From NCBI GenBank assembly GCA_036245525.1, contig BTPG01000004.1, positions 209,322,325 to 209,386,324 of the forward strand: a DNA stretch of 64,000 nt, written 5' to 3'. The notes below the pieces were generated by a model that searched no databases, was not told the origin of the DNA, and saw nothing but the letters and a program-made list of their open reading frames with translations. This stretch comes from Semisulcospira habei (Eukaryota > Mollusca > Gastropoda > Semisulcospiridae). Position numbers and translations under genes: made by a program. Positions 21,935-35,836 of this stretch are shown one piece after another. Each line of letters begins with the position of its first letter. Positions within the stretch are counted from its first letter, which is position 1.

Positions 21935-22126
21935 TTAATCCCTTGACTACCGAAAAAAGTGACAAAGACCTAAGTGCAAGAGACATAGATCCTCATGAGC
22001 CCCCGCAGTTGCGGGGGCTCATGAGGATTATGCCTCTTGCTGACATCACTTTGGGACGGTTTGGGCTCTCTGGCGTTGAATTAATGAAGAAACGCAGTCT
22101 ACTTCAGCTGTCAGACAAGGGGTTAA
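21935..22126. mobile_element. H1 TTAA-flanked MITE, complete
   Basis: TTAATCCCTTGACTACCGAA at the left and GACAAGGGGTTAA at the right (TTAA at 22123-22126). The hairpin is CAAGAGACATAGATCCTCAT with ATGAGGATTATGCCTCTTG around GAGCCCCCGCAGTTGCGGGG, followed by the family sequence GACATCACTTTGGGACGGTT. Confidence 0.8.
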
Positions 22127-22600
22127 AAGGCGCTAAGCATATTTAGCCACTACCCTTGAACCGACGAACACAGAAAACAACACAGTAACCAACAAAGATA
22201 GAAGAACGCTTTAGAATAAAACCGGTTTCTGGTCTAGAACATAACCGGTTTGTTGAACCTGTTCCAAAGTGTTTCTCTTTCCTTGTTGGTTGTTCACTTT
22301 TTTTTTGCCTACAAAGGCCCACGCTGTTGGAACGATCGGTAGTCTGGTGTTTTCCACAGCGTTTTCTGTAACAGCCTTCAGAATTGCCCTAAAAACCTTT
22401 CTCGCTAAAGCGATCAAGTCAGTCTCCATGGCAGGTTTTAAATGCTAAAATTCGCCGATACAACAGGTTTTTAATATTGTCTCGCTTCAAGGTTAAGTGT
22501 CATATGAATTTTTATTATTATCATTATTTTTGTGCGTTTAACACCATTGGCAGTAATCTTGTGATCAGGATTTACAAAAAACAACAACAGATGAGGTTTA
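22127..22600. other. No gene recognised
   Basis: An H2-like arm (GGCGCTAAGCATATTTAGCC then ACTACCCTTGAAC) lies at 22129-22160. A 72-codon minus-strand ORF (22211-22429) has no recognisable domain. Confidence 0.4.
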
Positions 22601-22605
22601 TTTCA

Positions 22606-22697
22606 TTAACCCTCTGCGTGTCGGTAGCGGTTTTAGTCGCGATGATTCCTACAGGAATCATCGCGACTAAAATCGCTACCAATACGCAAAGGGTGAA
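22606..22697. mobile_element. H3 palindromic MITE
   Basis: TTAACCCTCTGCGTGTCGGT to ACGCAAAGGGTGAA around GATTCCTACAGGAATC. GCGTGTC at the left is matched by an ACGC end at the right, whereas 5536-5628 has GGGTG/CACCC. Confidence 0.82.
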
Positions 22698-23693
22698 CTG
22701 ACTGCGTTTTGTCAGAACTAAAAATTAATGTCCCTGTACAAGAAAAAGTGTAAAATTCCAAAGGTCACGCTTTCCGTGAGGTGGAAATTTGCAGTTATTA
22801 ATGAAAATCACAAAAGGCCGCCGTTGACCTTAAATATAAAACAAAAAAAAAAAAAAAAAAAAAACAAACCCACCTCACAGATCTCCTTGGCGTGAAAGTG
22901 TCGCACACCTGACCTTATAAGAAACGGAAAGGATGACGTTCCAATATGTTTACAGGTCTGTATTTTTTGATCTTACGACTCAAAGCTCTAAGGTCCAAAA
23001 TCACAGACAAACACACACTTTTTCTTCTGATGATATATCGCTGTCGGAACGTCCATTTTTCACTATCATCAGGCGTTACATATTAGCTATCAGGCACTGC
23101 CTCTTCTTGAGCTACCACGGTAGGTCGTTCCCAACCAGTTTGCGCCAGAAGCGAAACGTGAATAGAGCATCAAGTTGATAGCATCAACGGGCACTATTTT
23201 TCTAGTTAAAAAAAAATCGCTCGCCGGATCCCAATCCCGACCCAATAAAACAAACGTTAGCGCGGAAAAGATGGACGAAAACGTGGATCGGCCTGCAGAT
23301 TTGTGTCGATAAAAACTGTAACCGGACCTGATGTTCGATAAAATGTGTCGAAAACTTTGATGGTTTTCAGATAAGCTTGCACTTTAAGTCGCCGCTCTGC
23401 AAATAAAGATAGCATCCGCTGGGAGTTGGGTTTCACACGAAAAATGGCACGACCTGCACAATGCTGGCATGCAACGTGGTTTGGAAAACCACTCTACGTA
23501 GGAGTCACATGTCGTAATCCTACAAATTAGCCCCCTTTGAGCCTGCCGCCGCCGGTATTGGTTACAGTACCGGTACCTGCAAGCGCAAAGGGATTCATTA
23601 TGTTGGAAATCATGACAGATTAAATGCCGAATAAAAACTTCGCCATTCAGTGAAGTGACCTACATAGGAGTCGCTTGTCTTGAGACACCTAGC
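22698..23693. other. No gene; diverged direct repeat
   Basis: A poly-A run lies at 22843-22864. CTACGTAGGAGTCACATGTC near 23494 and CTACATAGGAGTCGCTTGTC near 23661 form a diverged direct repeat about 167 bp apart. No ORF with a domain. Confidence 0.45.
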
Positions 23694-23937
23694 TTAACCC
23701 CTTCACTGCCAACGGAGAAAGACTGTAGCTTTTCCATTCAGAAAAGGGTCCGGTTACAAGAGGCATAGATCCTCATGAGCCCCGCAGTCGCGGGGTCTCA
23801 TGAGGATCTATGCCTCTTGCCGACACCACTTTGCAGACCTGTCCATGTTCTTTAGACGTCTGGGGCTGCCCGTCTGACATTGAATTTACAATAATTTCAA
23901 AAACACAATCTGCGTTCCTTGGTAGTGGAAGGGTTAA
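23694..23937. mobile_element. H1 TTAA-flanked MITE, reference-quality copy
   Basis: A 244-bp element with TTAACCCCTTCACTGCC at the left and GGTAGTGGAAGGGTTAA at the right. Hairpin CAAGAGGCATAGATCCTCAT / ATGAGGATCTATGCCTCTTG around GAGCCCCGCAGTCGCGGGG, then GACACCACTTTGCAGACC and TCTGCGTTCC near the right end. The copy defines family order: TIR, spacer, hairpin, spacer, TIR. Confidence 0.85.
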
Positions 23938-24355
23938 ACCGTGATAAATTCAAGGTAATGGCGTTTTGTTTGTAATAAAAAAAATCTCGTTTATCATTTT
24001 CCGTGTTTCCGTTGATGGGGTTAATTGAGGTGATGGATTTTGAAACTCACAGTTTGTGTCCGCTGACAGGGAAAGGGTTAATGAAACTTGATTTGCGTCT
24101 TTTGTGTTGCGCATTTTGTTTTACTATAGATTGTTGCAGCAATTAGAATCCAATCTTTGTGTTTTCCTCCTTCTCTGCGTGTCGTCGCATAGATACGCTG
24201 CGGCTGTTTCTTTCCTTTTATATTTTAGGAAATCAATTAAGTTTGTGCAATCCGCGTGGAGATTTTTTTTGGTCTAACACATTTTCTAGTTTGAAATTCA
24301 CAGATTTGCGATTTGAAGAGTCCTCAAAAGACTACAGACCAGTTCAGGTAGCAAA
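23938..24355. other. No gene; possible diverged H1-like end
   Basis: GTCCGCTGACAGGGAAAGGGTTAA at 24058-24081 resembles an H1 right end. Remaining sequence is AT-rich without signal. Confidence 0.4.
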
Positions 24356-24445
24356 TCCACCGTGGTAGTTCAAGGGTGGTGCCAGAACAGCTTGGCTGCT
24401 ATAGGCGCCAAGCTATTCTGGCACCACTCTTGAAATAGCCTAGTC
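24356..24445. repeat. H2 hairpin
   Basis: GTTCAAGGGTGGTGCCAGAA and AGCTATTCTGGCACCACTCT around GGCTGCTATAGGCGCC; GTCTCCTGCTGTAG at the right flank is H2 family sequence. Confidence 0.75.
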
Positions 24446-24565
24446 AATTCGTCTCCTGCTGTAGTTTGTCAGGGCTCAAGAAATTAATCAGTTAATGTTG
24501 TACTGACAAACCAGATTTGTGAATGAAATACAAAAACTAGCGTCCCTTTTTTCATGCATCCATTC

Positions 24566-24732
24566 CGGGAGCTGGGTAGCTCAGGTAGTAGTGTTTTGAA
24601 ATTTCGTCCGTGTAAGGTCGTGAGTTGGAACCCAGCTGTGTCAAAATTTGTACTGACCTCTTTTCGGTGCCGGCACGTCTTTTAAATCACTTTCATGGTG
24701 AATGAAAGACGCCGAGCGCTATCCGTTCAACG
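24566..24732 (+). mobile_element. SINE-2 (tRNA-derived) with 17-bp TSD
   Basis: Flanked by TTTTCATGCATCCATTC at 24549-24565 and 24733-24749, a perfect target-site duplication. Head GGGAGCTGGGTAGCTCAGGT with a weakened B box (GTGAGTTGGAACCC), body GTCAAAATTTGTACTGACCT and GGTGCCGGCACGTCTTTTAA, 3' end TCCGTTCAACG. The decayed promoter boxes mean it is not a tRNA gene. Confidence 0.9.
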
Positions 24733-25011
24733 TTTTCATGCATCCATTCATCATTCCATCCACTCGTCCATCCGAACCACTCTTCCTTCCAAGCTCATCA
24801 GGGCCTGTCCGCAATCTTTCATTGTTTCGTGTTCATCAGTTCGTATTTTCGATAATTAATGAACTTCCTTCTTTCCCCTCCTATGTGTTATTCTAACACT
24901 CTTGTCCATTCTAAGCGATGTTTTTGTGTGTGGTGTCTTTGCCACTTCTGGCGACTGTCCTTGACCTGTCATGGTCCATCCATCTCCCACTGCATCCATC
25001 CCTATCTACTA

Positions 25012-25232
25012 TTAACCCCTTCCACGCCACTGGATGCATATTTCGTTTATGAAATCCGTGTTCGTTCGAAAACGCTTGCTGAGCAGTGCCGTCGAAGGGT
25101 ATAGGGATACAAATTAGTTTTAGCAAGAGGCATAGATCCGCATGAGCCCCCGCAGTCGCGGGGGCTCATGAGGATCTATGCCTCTTACAGTTGGGTCCGT
25201 GTTCGCTTTTTTCTAGGCAGTGAAGGGGTTAA
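25012..25232. mobile_element. H1 TTAA-flanked MITE, complete, inverted orientation
   Basis: TTAACCCCTTCCACGCCACT at the left and CTAGGCAGTGAAGGGGTTAA at the right. The hairpin at 25124-25195 is nearly perfect around GAGCCCCCGCAGTCGCGGGG. The order of internal spacers is reversed relative to 23694-23937. Confidence 0.83.
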
Positions 25233-25395
25233 TACACTTCCGCCTCGCGGCTACTCATCCAAGCTTCTCCTGGCATTTAATTTCCCAGTTATCTGCCGCA
25301 CACAGCATCATTAGTAGGGACGCAAACTGCTCAGCAACCGCACGCGCAACCCAGATAAAATCGTCCGTCTGAGGTACAGATGGTGATGAACTTGA

Positions 25396-25642
25396 TCTGG
25401 TAAGAGGCGCAGATTCTCACTGAGCCCCTGTAGCCTGCAGAGGCCCATGAAAAGCTATGTCTCTCGCAGATGGACCGGGGCAGAGCGATGGCTACAAAAA
25501 GCTCGTCGGTCGTAGGGTTACGGCCGTGTAGCACTCGCGATTTTGAGAAACAGGTGGAGCCATTCTTGGTCCAGCAAGCGGCACAGATTCACACGAGCCC
25601 CTGCAGTCTACAAGGGCTCGTGTGAATCTGTGCCTCTCGCAG
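25396..25642. repeat. Two H1 hairpins, second with many mirrored changes
   Basis: 25396-25470 is degraded. 25569-25642 pairs CAAGCGGCACAGATTCACAC with GTGTGAATCTGTGCCTCTCG and GAGCCCCTGCAG with CTACAAGGGCTC. The ATTCACACGAG / CTCGTGTGAAT block differs from the family at several sites, each matched in both arms. Confidence 0.75.
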
Positions 25643-26029
25643 GTGGACGGGTGTAGACGACGGACTCGCGCAAACTAACCGGTTTTCTGCACTCCTTATT
25701 GGGCGCGCACGGTCTTTTAACGGAGTATTATGGGCGCACGAGGGTCTCTCCACCCTCCACTCTCTCCCCTGATGGTCTTGGGGTGGAGGGAGAGATGGGG
25801 TAGGGGGTGGGGAGGGGAATGGAGAGAGAGAGAGACAGGGAGAGGGAGAGGACTGCTCAACTGATTTCCTTAGAGAAGGACCTTAAAACATGGACATTAG
25901 ACGCCTCGAAAACAAAGATACACAGGAACGTGGAAAGAGACACAGTAATAGAGGTATACATAAATAAATAATAATAAAATCCAGGGAAAATGTCAGAGAC
26001 CGACAAAAGGCATGTCGATTCGTTAGTCG
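25643..26029. other. No gene; purine-rich tract
   Basis: GA/GGA-rich sequence at 25780-25850 and A-rich sequence after 25960. No ORF. Confidence 0.4.
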
Positions 26030-26349
26030 TTAGTTAGAGTCCGAAATAGCTCAGGCGGTTAAGCGTCGGAGCAGGAGAGCGAAGGGAATCGCCGGGTTGT
26101 GGGTTCAAATCCCGTCCCGGCCTCAGTAGATGGGCTCGCAATCCAGGGGCAAAAGACGGGCTTGTTCAATAGCATGTCCGTTGAAAGGTCCTGGTAAATC
26201 AAAGTGGCACAGTTGGAGTGCGCCTGAGTTGATCAGTCGTACCCCATAGGTAATAGATTTCCCTGTCCCCCCCCCCCCCCATAACCCACCCGTAAGGGCC
26301 GTCCATTATCACTTCGGTGCCGTGGACGTTAAACCCAAACTAACCAACC
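26030..26349 (+). mobile_element. SINE-1 (tRNA-derived), full length
   Basis: Head GTCCGAAATAGCTCAGGCGG (A box) and GTGGGTTCAAATCCCGT (B box), then AAAGTGGCACAGTTGGAGTG and a 3' end GTGGACGTTAAACCCAAACT followed by AACCAACC. TTAGTCG flanks both sides (26023-26029 and 26350-26356), a possible 7-bp duplication. A second full copy is at 38703-38999 and a partial one at 55331-55512. Confidence 0.85.
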
Positions 26350-26440
26350 TTAGTCGGGCAGGCGACTAAGGCCTTTCACCGCGGCATAAGACACGGAGGA
26401 CAAACCAACCAACCAACCCATACATACAAAACAACATCCT

Positions 26441-26638
26441 GACTCGTCACAGGTATTTACAGTGTGAATGTAAACGTGCATCTCTAAAGACACTTTTCCC
26501 CCCCCGTTTTCCTGTTATACAAAGCCTGTCAAATGTTGTTGACTCGTCACAGATATTTACAGTGTGAATGTAAACGTGCATCTCTAAAGACACTTTTCCC
26601 CCCGTTTTCCTGTTATACAAAGCCTGTCAAATGTTGTT
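26441..26638. repeat. 100-bp tandem duplication
   Basis: GACTCGTCACAGGTATTTAC at 26441 and GACTCGTCACAGATATTTAC at 26541 start two units that agree to within a few bases, the main difference being the length of a C run. Ends with CTGTCAAATGTTGTT. Confidence 0.9.
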
Positions 26639-26699
26639 GAAAGAACATACATGTGTGCTTAACCCATTTAGCCCCAACGCCCTACAGAAGGAGACGGAT

Positions 26700-28409
26700 C
26701 ATCATCATCATCAGTCCCTTGCCCGAACTGGGCGTTGGGGGGACTGAAAGGCAGCAGCAACAGACAGTGCTCTCCACTGAGTTCTATTTTGGGCGGTGGC
26801 AAGCAAGTCTGGCATCTCGAGTTCGGTCCATTCTTTTATGTTTGCGACCCAACTCTTTCTCTGACGACCTCGCCGACGACTTCCTTCGAGAGTGCCTTGG
26901 AGGATAGTCTTGGACAAGGTGTTGTGTCGGGTCACGTGGCCAAACCAAGCAAGCTTGCGCCGTTTCACGGTTGCCAGAAGGGGTTCATGTGGGCCCACCA
27001 GGGAAGTGACGATGCTCCGTACATATTCGTTGGTCTTGTGCTCGCGGTACGAGATGTGGAGCAACTTCCTCAGGCACTTGTTCTCAAAGGCCTGGATTTT
27101 CTTTTCTGAGTCTGCAAGCAGCGTCCAAGTCTCACAGCCGTAGAGTAGAATAGACACTACGAGGGACTTGTAAAGCCTATACTTGATGGTGAAGCTGATG
27201 GAGTTACTTCGCCATATCCTGTCCAGCCTGGCCATTGCGGATGTTGCTGTACCTATCCTGATACGGATCTCTGCTATGCAACTACCGTCTTTGGACAGGG
27301 TGGCTCCCAAGTACTTGAAGCTATTGACCTCTTCTAGCTTCTGGCCGTTCATGTGAATGTTGCTGCTGCTGTCGCTTGTGGTGTTGATCATCACTTTGCT
27401 TTTATCCGTACTGATCTCCATGCCATAAGACCCTGCGCTACTTGAAAGTTTGTCTGTCAGGTTTTGCAGCTCACTATTGCTGCCTGCCATGAGGTCAATG
27501 TCGTCTGCGAATCGAAGATTGCACAGGGATCTGCCACCAATAGAGATTGAAGTATGGTGGTCGTGGAGGGTTTCCTGCATGATCTTCTCCAGGAATATGT
27601 TGAAAAGGACAGGAGAGAGCAGGCATCCTTGACGGACACCGATCGTCGTCCTGAAGAACTCGCCTGACTGATTGTTAAGTAGAACCGCGCTGCAGGCGTT
27701 CTTGTAAAGCGCTTCTATCATTTGGATCAGCCCCTCCTCTATGTTGAACGATCTCATGACTTGCCAGAGTCCGTCGTGCCAGACGCGATCAAATGCTTTG
27801 CTGAAATCAATGAAGTTGTGGTAGAGTTCGCGCTGATGCTGCAGATGTTTCTCGATCAGGACGCGGCAGTTGAAAATCTGCTCTACAGTGCTTCTTCCAA
27901 CTCTGAAGCCAGCCTGTTCTTCTGCCAGCAGTTCCTCGGCGAAAGTTTTGAGGCGGTTGAGAATGATTCTAAGCATTACTTTGCTAGGGTGACTTATCAG
28001 ACTGATAGTTCTGTAGTTCTGGCACTGTTTCAGGTTTCCTTTCTTGGGGAGCGGGATCACTAGAGACTGTGTCCATTCTACTGGCCATTTCTTTTGCTCC
28101 CAGATCTTTTGACAGAGTGTAGTGAGTACCTTCGTTGTTACTTCTCCTCCATGTTTCAACAGTTCAGCAGGTACGTTGTCTACACCTGGAGACTTTCCTC
28201 CCTTCAGGCCGCGTACAGCTGTTTCCACCTCTTCAGCTAACACTGGCAGGTCTTCGGCCTTCCTGGCCCCAGCCTGGTTGTTTTGGAGGATGCTGGTGTC
28301 TGGCTCAGCCTTGTAGTTATACAAGTCTCGGCAGTACTCAGTCCATCTGTTTAGTACAGCAGTGTTTTCCGTAAGGAGTTGGCCGCTGCTGTCTTCGATG
28401 ACTGTGGCT
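26700..28409 (-). mobile_element. LINE-B, 5'-truncated non-LTR retrotransposon
   Basis: 1.71 kb flanked by GACGGAT. The minus-strand 3' end carries an ATG-type trinucleotide tail (CATCATCATCATCA on the plus strand). Only the reverse transcriptase half is present; the endonuclease region is missing, as expected from premature end of target-primed reverse transcription. Confidence 0.85.
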
Positions 28410-28423
28410 GACGGATGGACCAT
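26711..28423 (-). CDS. LINE-B reverse transcriptase, open but 5'-truncated
   Basis: A 570-codon frame with no stop, encoding the RNA-dependent DNA polymerase of a non-LTR retrotransposon. Motifs in order: GLKGGKSPGVDNVPAELL (about 72-89), IPLPKKGNLKQCQNYRTISL (123-142), AGFRVGRSTVEQIF (171), IDFSKAFDRVW (catalytic Asp206), [14 protein letters not shown] (262), LRFADDIDL (FADD 305-308), KYLGATL, then LLYGCETWTL and a basic RRRGRQRKSW near the C terminus. The first five codons lie in the flanking H2 sequence: the apparent ATG at 28421-28423 is not the element's own. It lacks the N-terminal endonuclease and cannot be autonomous, but the undamaged frame indicates a young insertion. The family is close to LINE-C by motif order; I do not assign a clade. 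Confidence 0.88.
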   Translation of the reverse strand: MVHPSATVIEDSSGQLLTENTAVLNRWTEYCRDLYNYKAEPDTSILQNNQAGARKAEDLPVLAEEVETAVRGLKGGKSPGVDNVPAELLKHGGEVTTKVLTTLCQKIWEQKKWPVEWTQSLVIPLPKKGNLKQCQNYRTISLISHPSKVMLRIILNRLKTFAEELLAEEQAGFRVGRSTVEQIFNCRVLIEKHLQHQRELYHNFIDFSKAFDRVWHDGLWQVMRSFNIEEGLIQMIEALYKNACSAVLLNNQSGEFFRTTIGVRQGCLLSPVLFNIFLEKIMQETLHDHHTSISIGGRSLCNLRFADDIDLMAGSNSELQNLTDKLSSSAGSYGMEISTDKSKVMINTTSDSSSNIHMNGQKLEEVNSFKYLGATLSKDGSCIAEIRIRIGTATSAMARLDRIWRSNSISFTIKYRLYKSLVVSILLYGCETWTLLADSEKKIQAFENKCLRKLLHISYREHKTNEYVRSIVTSLVGPHEPLLATVKRRKLAWFGHVTRHNTLSKTILQGTLEGSRRRGRQRKSWVANIKEWTELEMPDLLATAQNRTQWRALSVAAAFQSPQRPVRARD

Positions 28424-28460
28424 GGTAATTCAAGGGTAGTGCCAGGTTAGCTTGGCGCCT

Positions 28461-29200
28461 GAAGACACGTTTGTCTTAAAAGTATATGGTTATGTTTCAT
28501 ATAGCAATTGACCTCTCGCGACCTTCATCTTTTATTGGGGTCATTTTGTTTGGTACGTTTGAATAGCTTTTTCCATCGACTATTACCATGCCAAATTTAA
28601 AGTATGTGGTTGAACCAGATTCGCGGTATTGATGGCGGTACTGCCTACACTAAATGGTCACTTGGAGACCATTGAAACACATTTCGAGCGCTGCCAATAA
28701 CTCAATAAGCACAGGTTCCTCGGACTGACTTCCATCATGGCTGGCTCGCGCAGACTCTGCAAAATGTTACAGCATTAATAATAACAACGACGACACCAAC
28801 TACGCCATTGACGAAAACAACATTTGATGACGACGACATTAAACACAGCAAGGTACACTGTTGTTACAATAAAAAAGAAACAATAACCAAAAAGAACGAC
28901 AACAACATCAACAACATTACTATCATTAGCAAGAGCAACAACAAGAAGAAAACAGAGAATAGCAGAAAAAGTCCACGTGATATAACAAAAACAGCAACTA
29001 CACCACCACCACCACCGCCACCACCACCACCACCAGCACCACCAGCAGCAACAGTTACAAGACAATGGCGTCTCGCACCGACAAAGGTCCGTGCAGTGCA
29101 CGATGCTGCAGACAAACGGTTATTATTGACCATTATCCTCTGACCCTTGTGCCACCGTGTCTACTAACCAGCGCTTCCCTCTGCATGTATGGCGAAGTCC
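28461..29200. other. No gene; trinucleotide-rich stretch
   Basis: AAC/GAC and CAC repeats at 28780-29050 give poly-Pro or poly-Gly/Val frames on both strands. Nothing else recognised. Confidence 0.5.
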
Positions 29201-29204
29201 ACGA

Positions 29205-29276
29205 CATCTGCAAAGGGTATAGATTCTCATGAACCCCTGCATTCGCAGGGGCTCATGAGAATCTATACCTCTTGCT
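29205..29276. repeat. H1 hairpin with mirrored changes
   Basis: GGGTATAGATTCTCATGAAC pairs with GCTCATGAGAATCTATACCT around CCCCTGCATTCGCAGGGG. GTATAGATTC/GAATCTATAC differs from GCATAGATCC/GGATCTATGC at two sites, both mirrored. Confidence 0.8.
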
Positions 29277-29415
29277 CGTCGAGATGGGTCCCTTGTGCAT
29301 TCTCAGAATTGTATCTTCAGTTCAATTATCCGCTGACCATGGCGCTACCGTGTCCTCTCATCAGGGATTTCTATGGCTGTAATAGAGAATGTAGCATTTT
29401 CCATCCCCTTTGGCC

Positions 29416-29610
29416 TTAACCCATTCAGTGCCGAAAAAATCTGAAAGCCACCCAACTGCAAGAGGAATAGATCCTCATGAGCCCCCGCGAATGCGGGGGC
29501 TCATGAGGATCTATTCCTCTTGCTGACAACACCAGTGTTCCTGCGAAGTCTATGGGGTTTTGATATGAAACTAACAAAGAAGACAGAAACATCTGGCACT
29601 GAACGGGTAA
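29416..29610. mobile_element. H1 MITE, complete, mirrored GGAATAG variant
   Basis: TTAACCCATTCAGTGCCGAA at the left; GGCACTGAACGGGTAA at the right (TTAA decayed). Hairpin CAAGAGGAATAGATCCTCAT / ATGAGGATCTATTCCTCTTG around GAGCCCCCGCGAATGCGGGG. The C-to-A change in GGCATAG is matched by G-to-T in the other arm. Confidence 0.82.
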
Positions 29611-29762
29611 ATCGCTGGACAGGTAGCACGGTCAAGACTGAACGACAGAAGATTCCGTCACCATGGTCAGATGCCAAGTGTGTCGCCCGGCTGGCGCTTC
29701 TTTGTGGTGATGCGCCTTCCCTGAGGTGGAGAAAAGACCAAACACACACATACATATAATTA

Positions 29763-29850
29763 CGGCGCCAAGCTAATCTGGTACTACTCTTAAATTATCA
29801 TGGTCGATCCAACCTCCTACTGCAGTGCGTCCGGGCTAAATGGGCATAGT
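29763..29850. repeat. H2 right half
   Basis: GGCGCCAAGCTAATCTGGTA, ATTATCATGGTCGATCC and GGGCTAAATGGG are present; the left arm is absent. Confidence 0.65.
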
Positions 29851-29981
29851 AATACGTATTGTAATGAAAGCAATGATTCACTACATCTTTATGTTACAAC
29901 GGTAATGGCATCGAAAATCTGCAGCACAGGGCATACCATTGTTTTTACACCTGCTTTTGTGTCATGCATAAACAACCCAAA

Positions 29982-30087
29982 AGTATACTGAGGATTAAAC
30001 AAAATGCAACATTTTTGGAATCGTCGGAAACGCTAGTGTTTCGGATGATTCCAAAAACGTTGCATTTCTTTTGCCCCTCAGTATGCT
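29982..30087. repeat. Unclassified hairpin of about 106 bp
   Basis: AGTATACTGAGG..AATGCAACATTTTTGGAATC pairs with GATTCCAAAAACGTTGCATT..CCTCAGTATGCT. A stem of about 45 bp has few mismatches around GGAAACGCTAGTGTTTCG. No other copy in the window. Confidence 0.75.
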
Positions 30088-30369
30088 GATTCGTAACAGG
30101 AAGGGCTTGGGTGCCACCGTAGAGACTGATGAAAGTGCTACGTAGTCGAAATGAAAAGCCGTTCTCAATGGCTTGTGACGTTTGACCCAGACATGTTTTT
30201 AACAGCGTGGCTTGATGACTTCTTTTCAGGGTTTTCCTGCAAGAAAATGGCGGGCAGAAAACATGCGCATTCATTAGTTTATCTGTTTTGCCTCCGCTAC
30301 ATAAAGACACCAATTACGGGACGGACTAAGGCGCTTTTTATGTTACTATGGTGACGCGTGCTCTTTGCA

Positions 30370-30600
30370 TCTTGCGGCAGTGCCCACTGGATGGAAAGTA
30401 TATAGGGAGGGGAGACAGGAGGTGGGGTTGGGGTGGGGGTTGGGGGGTGGGGGGTGGGGTTGTCTATGCAGAGAAAGAGAACTGCGCGAAAAGGAGAGAT
30501 GAACAGAACTGAGACTATATTTTTGGAGGAATTTTTTCCCCCCCCGTGTGTGCCCTTACCAAGCTGTTAACAAAGCACAGTTGTATGCAAGTATAATAAT
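30370..30600. other. G-rich low-complexity stretch
   Basis: GGGGTTGGGGTGGGGG-type sequence at about 30415-30465; no gene. Confidence 0.5.
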
Positions 30601-30639
30601 AATGAGGGAGTGAGGGATATGTATTTATAGGCGCCATCT

Positions 30640-30960
30640 TTACAAACACGTCCTTGTCATAACTACCCTAGCAGCATGAAGCGGAAATGTTACGTCGCAT
30701 TTTGGACTCACTTTTTGGTCGCATATTCGCTTCTTTGCACCAGCACAGGGCGGTCCGGCGACTATGATTTTTGGGGTCACAGGAGCACTTCCGGCGACAT
30801 GAATGCGGAGATGCGACGGTCGCATCATGGTCACATTTAGGTTTCATTTGCGACAGTCGCAGTATGGTCGCGTTTAGGGTTTATTTGTGACGGTCACCGG
30901 AGAGTCGCAGTAAGGGTTCACAGGGACCGTCGCAGAATGGTCGCATTTGGGCTTCATTGT
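30640..30960. repeat. Dispersed GTCGCA motif repeats
   Basis: GTCGCA, GCGAC or GGTCGCATTT motifs recur many times, for example GACAGTCGCAGTATGGTCGC and GACCGTCGCAGAATGGTCGC, with TTTAGGGTTTATTTGTGAC between. A related block lies at 34425-34745. Unclassified. Confidence 0.5.
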
Positions 30961-34365
<3,405 letters not shown>

Positions 34366-34424
34366 TAGGATGGATGGATGACAGTATGTGGCAAGGACAA
34401 TAATCCACAGATCATGGCAGATGA

Positions 34425-34745
34425 TACATAAGTGCGACCATTTTTCGCCCGCTCATTCATCATAGTCCCATTTTGGTCGCAGTACTGTCTCATCGGTCTT
34501 TTGGGGATGAGCTCGTGTGAGCCAGTGCTGCGACTGCACAGCGACCTCTGCTTTGTGACAGTCACATTTTGGGCTTATTCAAAGGTCGCATAGACGTCGC
34601 AGTACCATCTCATAGGTCGACGTCGTGTTGAGCCTGAAATGCGACGGGCTCGAATTGTCCGTCGCAGTTACGTAAATGTAACTCCTCAAAAAGACCGTGA
34701 CCATGATGCGACGCTGTTTCCAAATTGAGATGGTAACCGCGACCA
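34425..34745. repeat. Dispersed GTCGCA motif repeats, second block
   Basis: GGTCGCAGTACTGTCTCATC, ACGTCGCAGTACCATCTCAT and GTGACAGTCACATTTTGGGC echo the block at 30640-30960. Unclassified. Confidence 0.5.
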
Positions 34746-34765
34746 TCGAATGCTACTAGGGTACT

Positions 34766-35221
<456 letters not shown>

Positions 35222-35333
35222 CGATCTTAATTCAAATGTCACCCACGCTAGAAATATTATTAAAATGATAATCTTCATGTCACATTATCTGAAATGAAAT
35301 CTCTGACAAGCAGAAGCCTTGCCGTGAAAACGG

Positions 35334-35390
35334 TAAGAGGCACAGATTCTCATGAGCCACTGCAGAATGTCGAGAATCTGTGCCTCGTTA
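35334..35390. repeat. H1 hairpin, shortened
   Basis: AAGAGGCACAGATTCTCATG and GAGAATCTGTGCCTCGTT, with the GC stem mostly lost. The stem variant GGCACAGATTCTC/GAGAATCTGTGCC is mirrored. Confidence 0.7.
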
Positions 35391-35727
35391 TGGTAGCAAT
35401 CATCCCATTAGCATCCACAACTTGAGGGCAACCACTCGGGTCAAGCGTAATACTAGAATTGACAAGAATCAAAATGTTACGATGCCACCTGTTTTTGCCC
35501 CTGATCCCACCTTGTATCAAATCGTGATCCGGAGCCCATATGATTCAGCACGATTTTGGTTAGCTGATTAAAATTAAAAATCTGAAAGCAATTGGAAAAA
35601 TGCGCAAGGACATCTTTAATCCCTTCATTGCCGACAGCCACGAGTATTTTTCTCTTCTCTGGCTTTGACTCGACAATGATTTTTAAGCCAGAGAACTCAA
35701 ATCCCTTCAAAGAACACTTTAACGTAT
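35391..35727. other. No gene; probable H1 outer sequence
   Basis: AATCCCTTCATTGCCGACAG at about 35619 resembles an H1 left end leading to the hairpin at 35728-35808. No coding sequence recognised. Confidence 0.4.
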
Positions 35728-35808
35728 CAACAAAAGGCATATATCCTCATGAATCGCAGGATATAAAGTCCTGCTGGGGCTCATGAGGAGCTGTGTCTCT
35801 TGCAGCTG
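35728..35808. repeat. H1 hairpin, altered centre
   Basis: AAAGGCATATATCCTCATGA and GCTCATGAGGAGCTGTGTCT around CAGGATATAAAGTCCTG. Confidence 0.65.
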
Positions 35809-35836
35809 GGAGGTGTTCACCTTTCTTTGTAAGTGA

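Larger units (their letters stand above)
26660..28460. mobile_element. H2 element split by LINE-B
   Basis: The left flank (TTAACCCATTTAGCCCC then GGAGACGGAT) and right flank (GGACCATGGTAATTCAAGGG, GGTTAGCTTGGCGCC) together form the left half of an H2. GACGGAT at 26693-26699 is repeated at 28410-28416 as the target duplication. The H2 right arm beyond 28460 is missing. Confidence 0.75.

Noticed and set aside
21973..22043. GC-rich hairpins followed by T-runs that look like bacterial intrinsic terminators
   Set aside because: They are members of dispersed TTAA-flanked families in a eukaryotic-type repeat landscape, not placed after genes.
23756..23825. H1 hairpins as microRNA genes
   Set aside because: They are high-copy transposon cores with near-perfect long stems; without small-RNA data there is no basis to call a microRNA.
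26041..26125. Possible tRNA genes at SINE heads (8500-8575, 26041-26125, 38703-38790, 45290-45360)
   Set aside because: The promoter boxes are present, but the cloverleaf is not maintained, the sequence continues into a SINE body, and most copies show target duplications.
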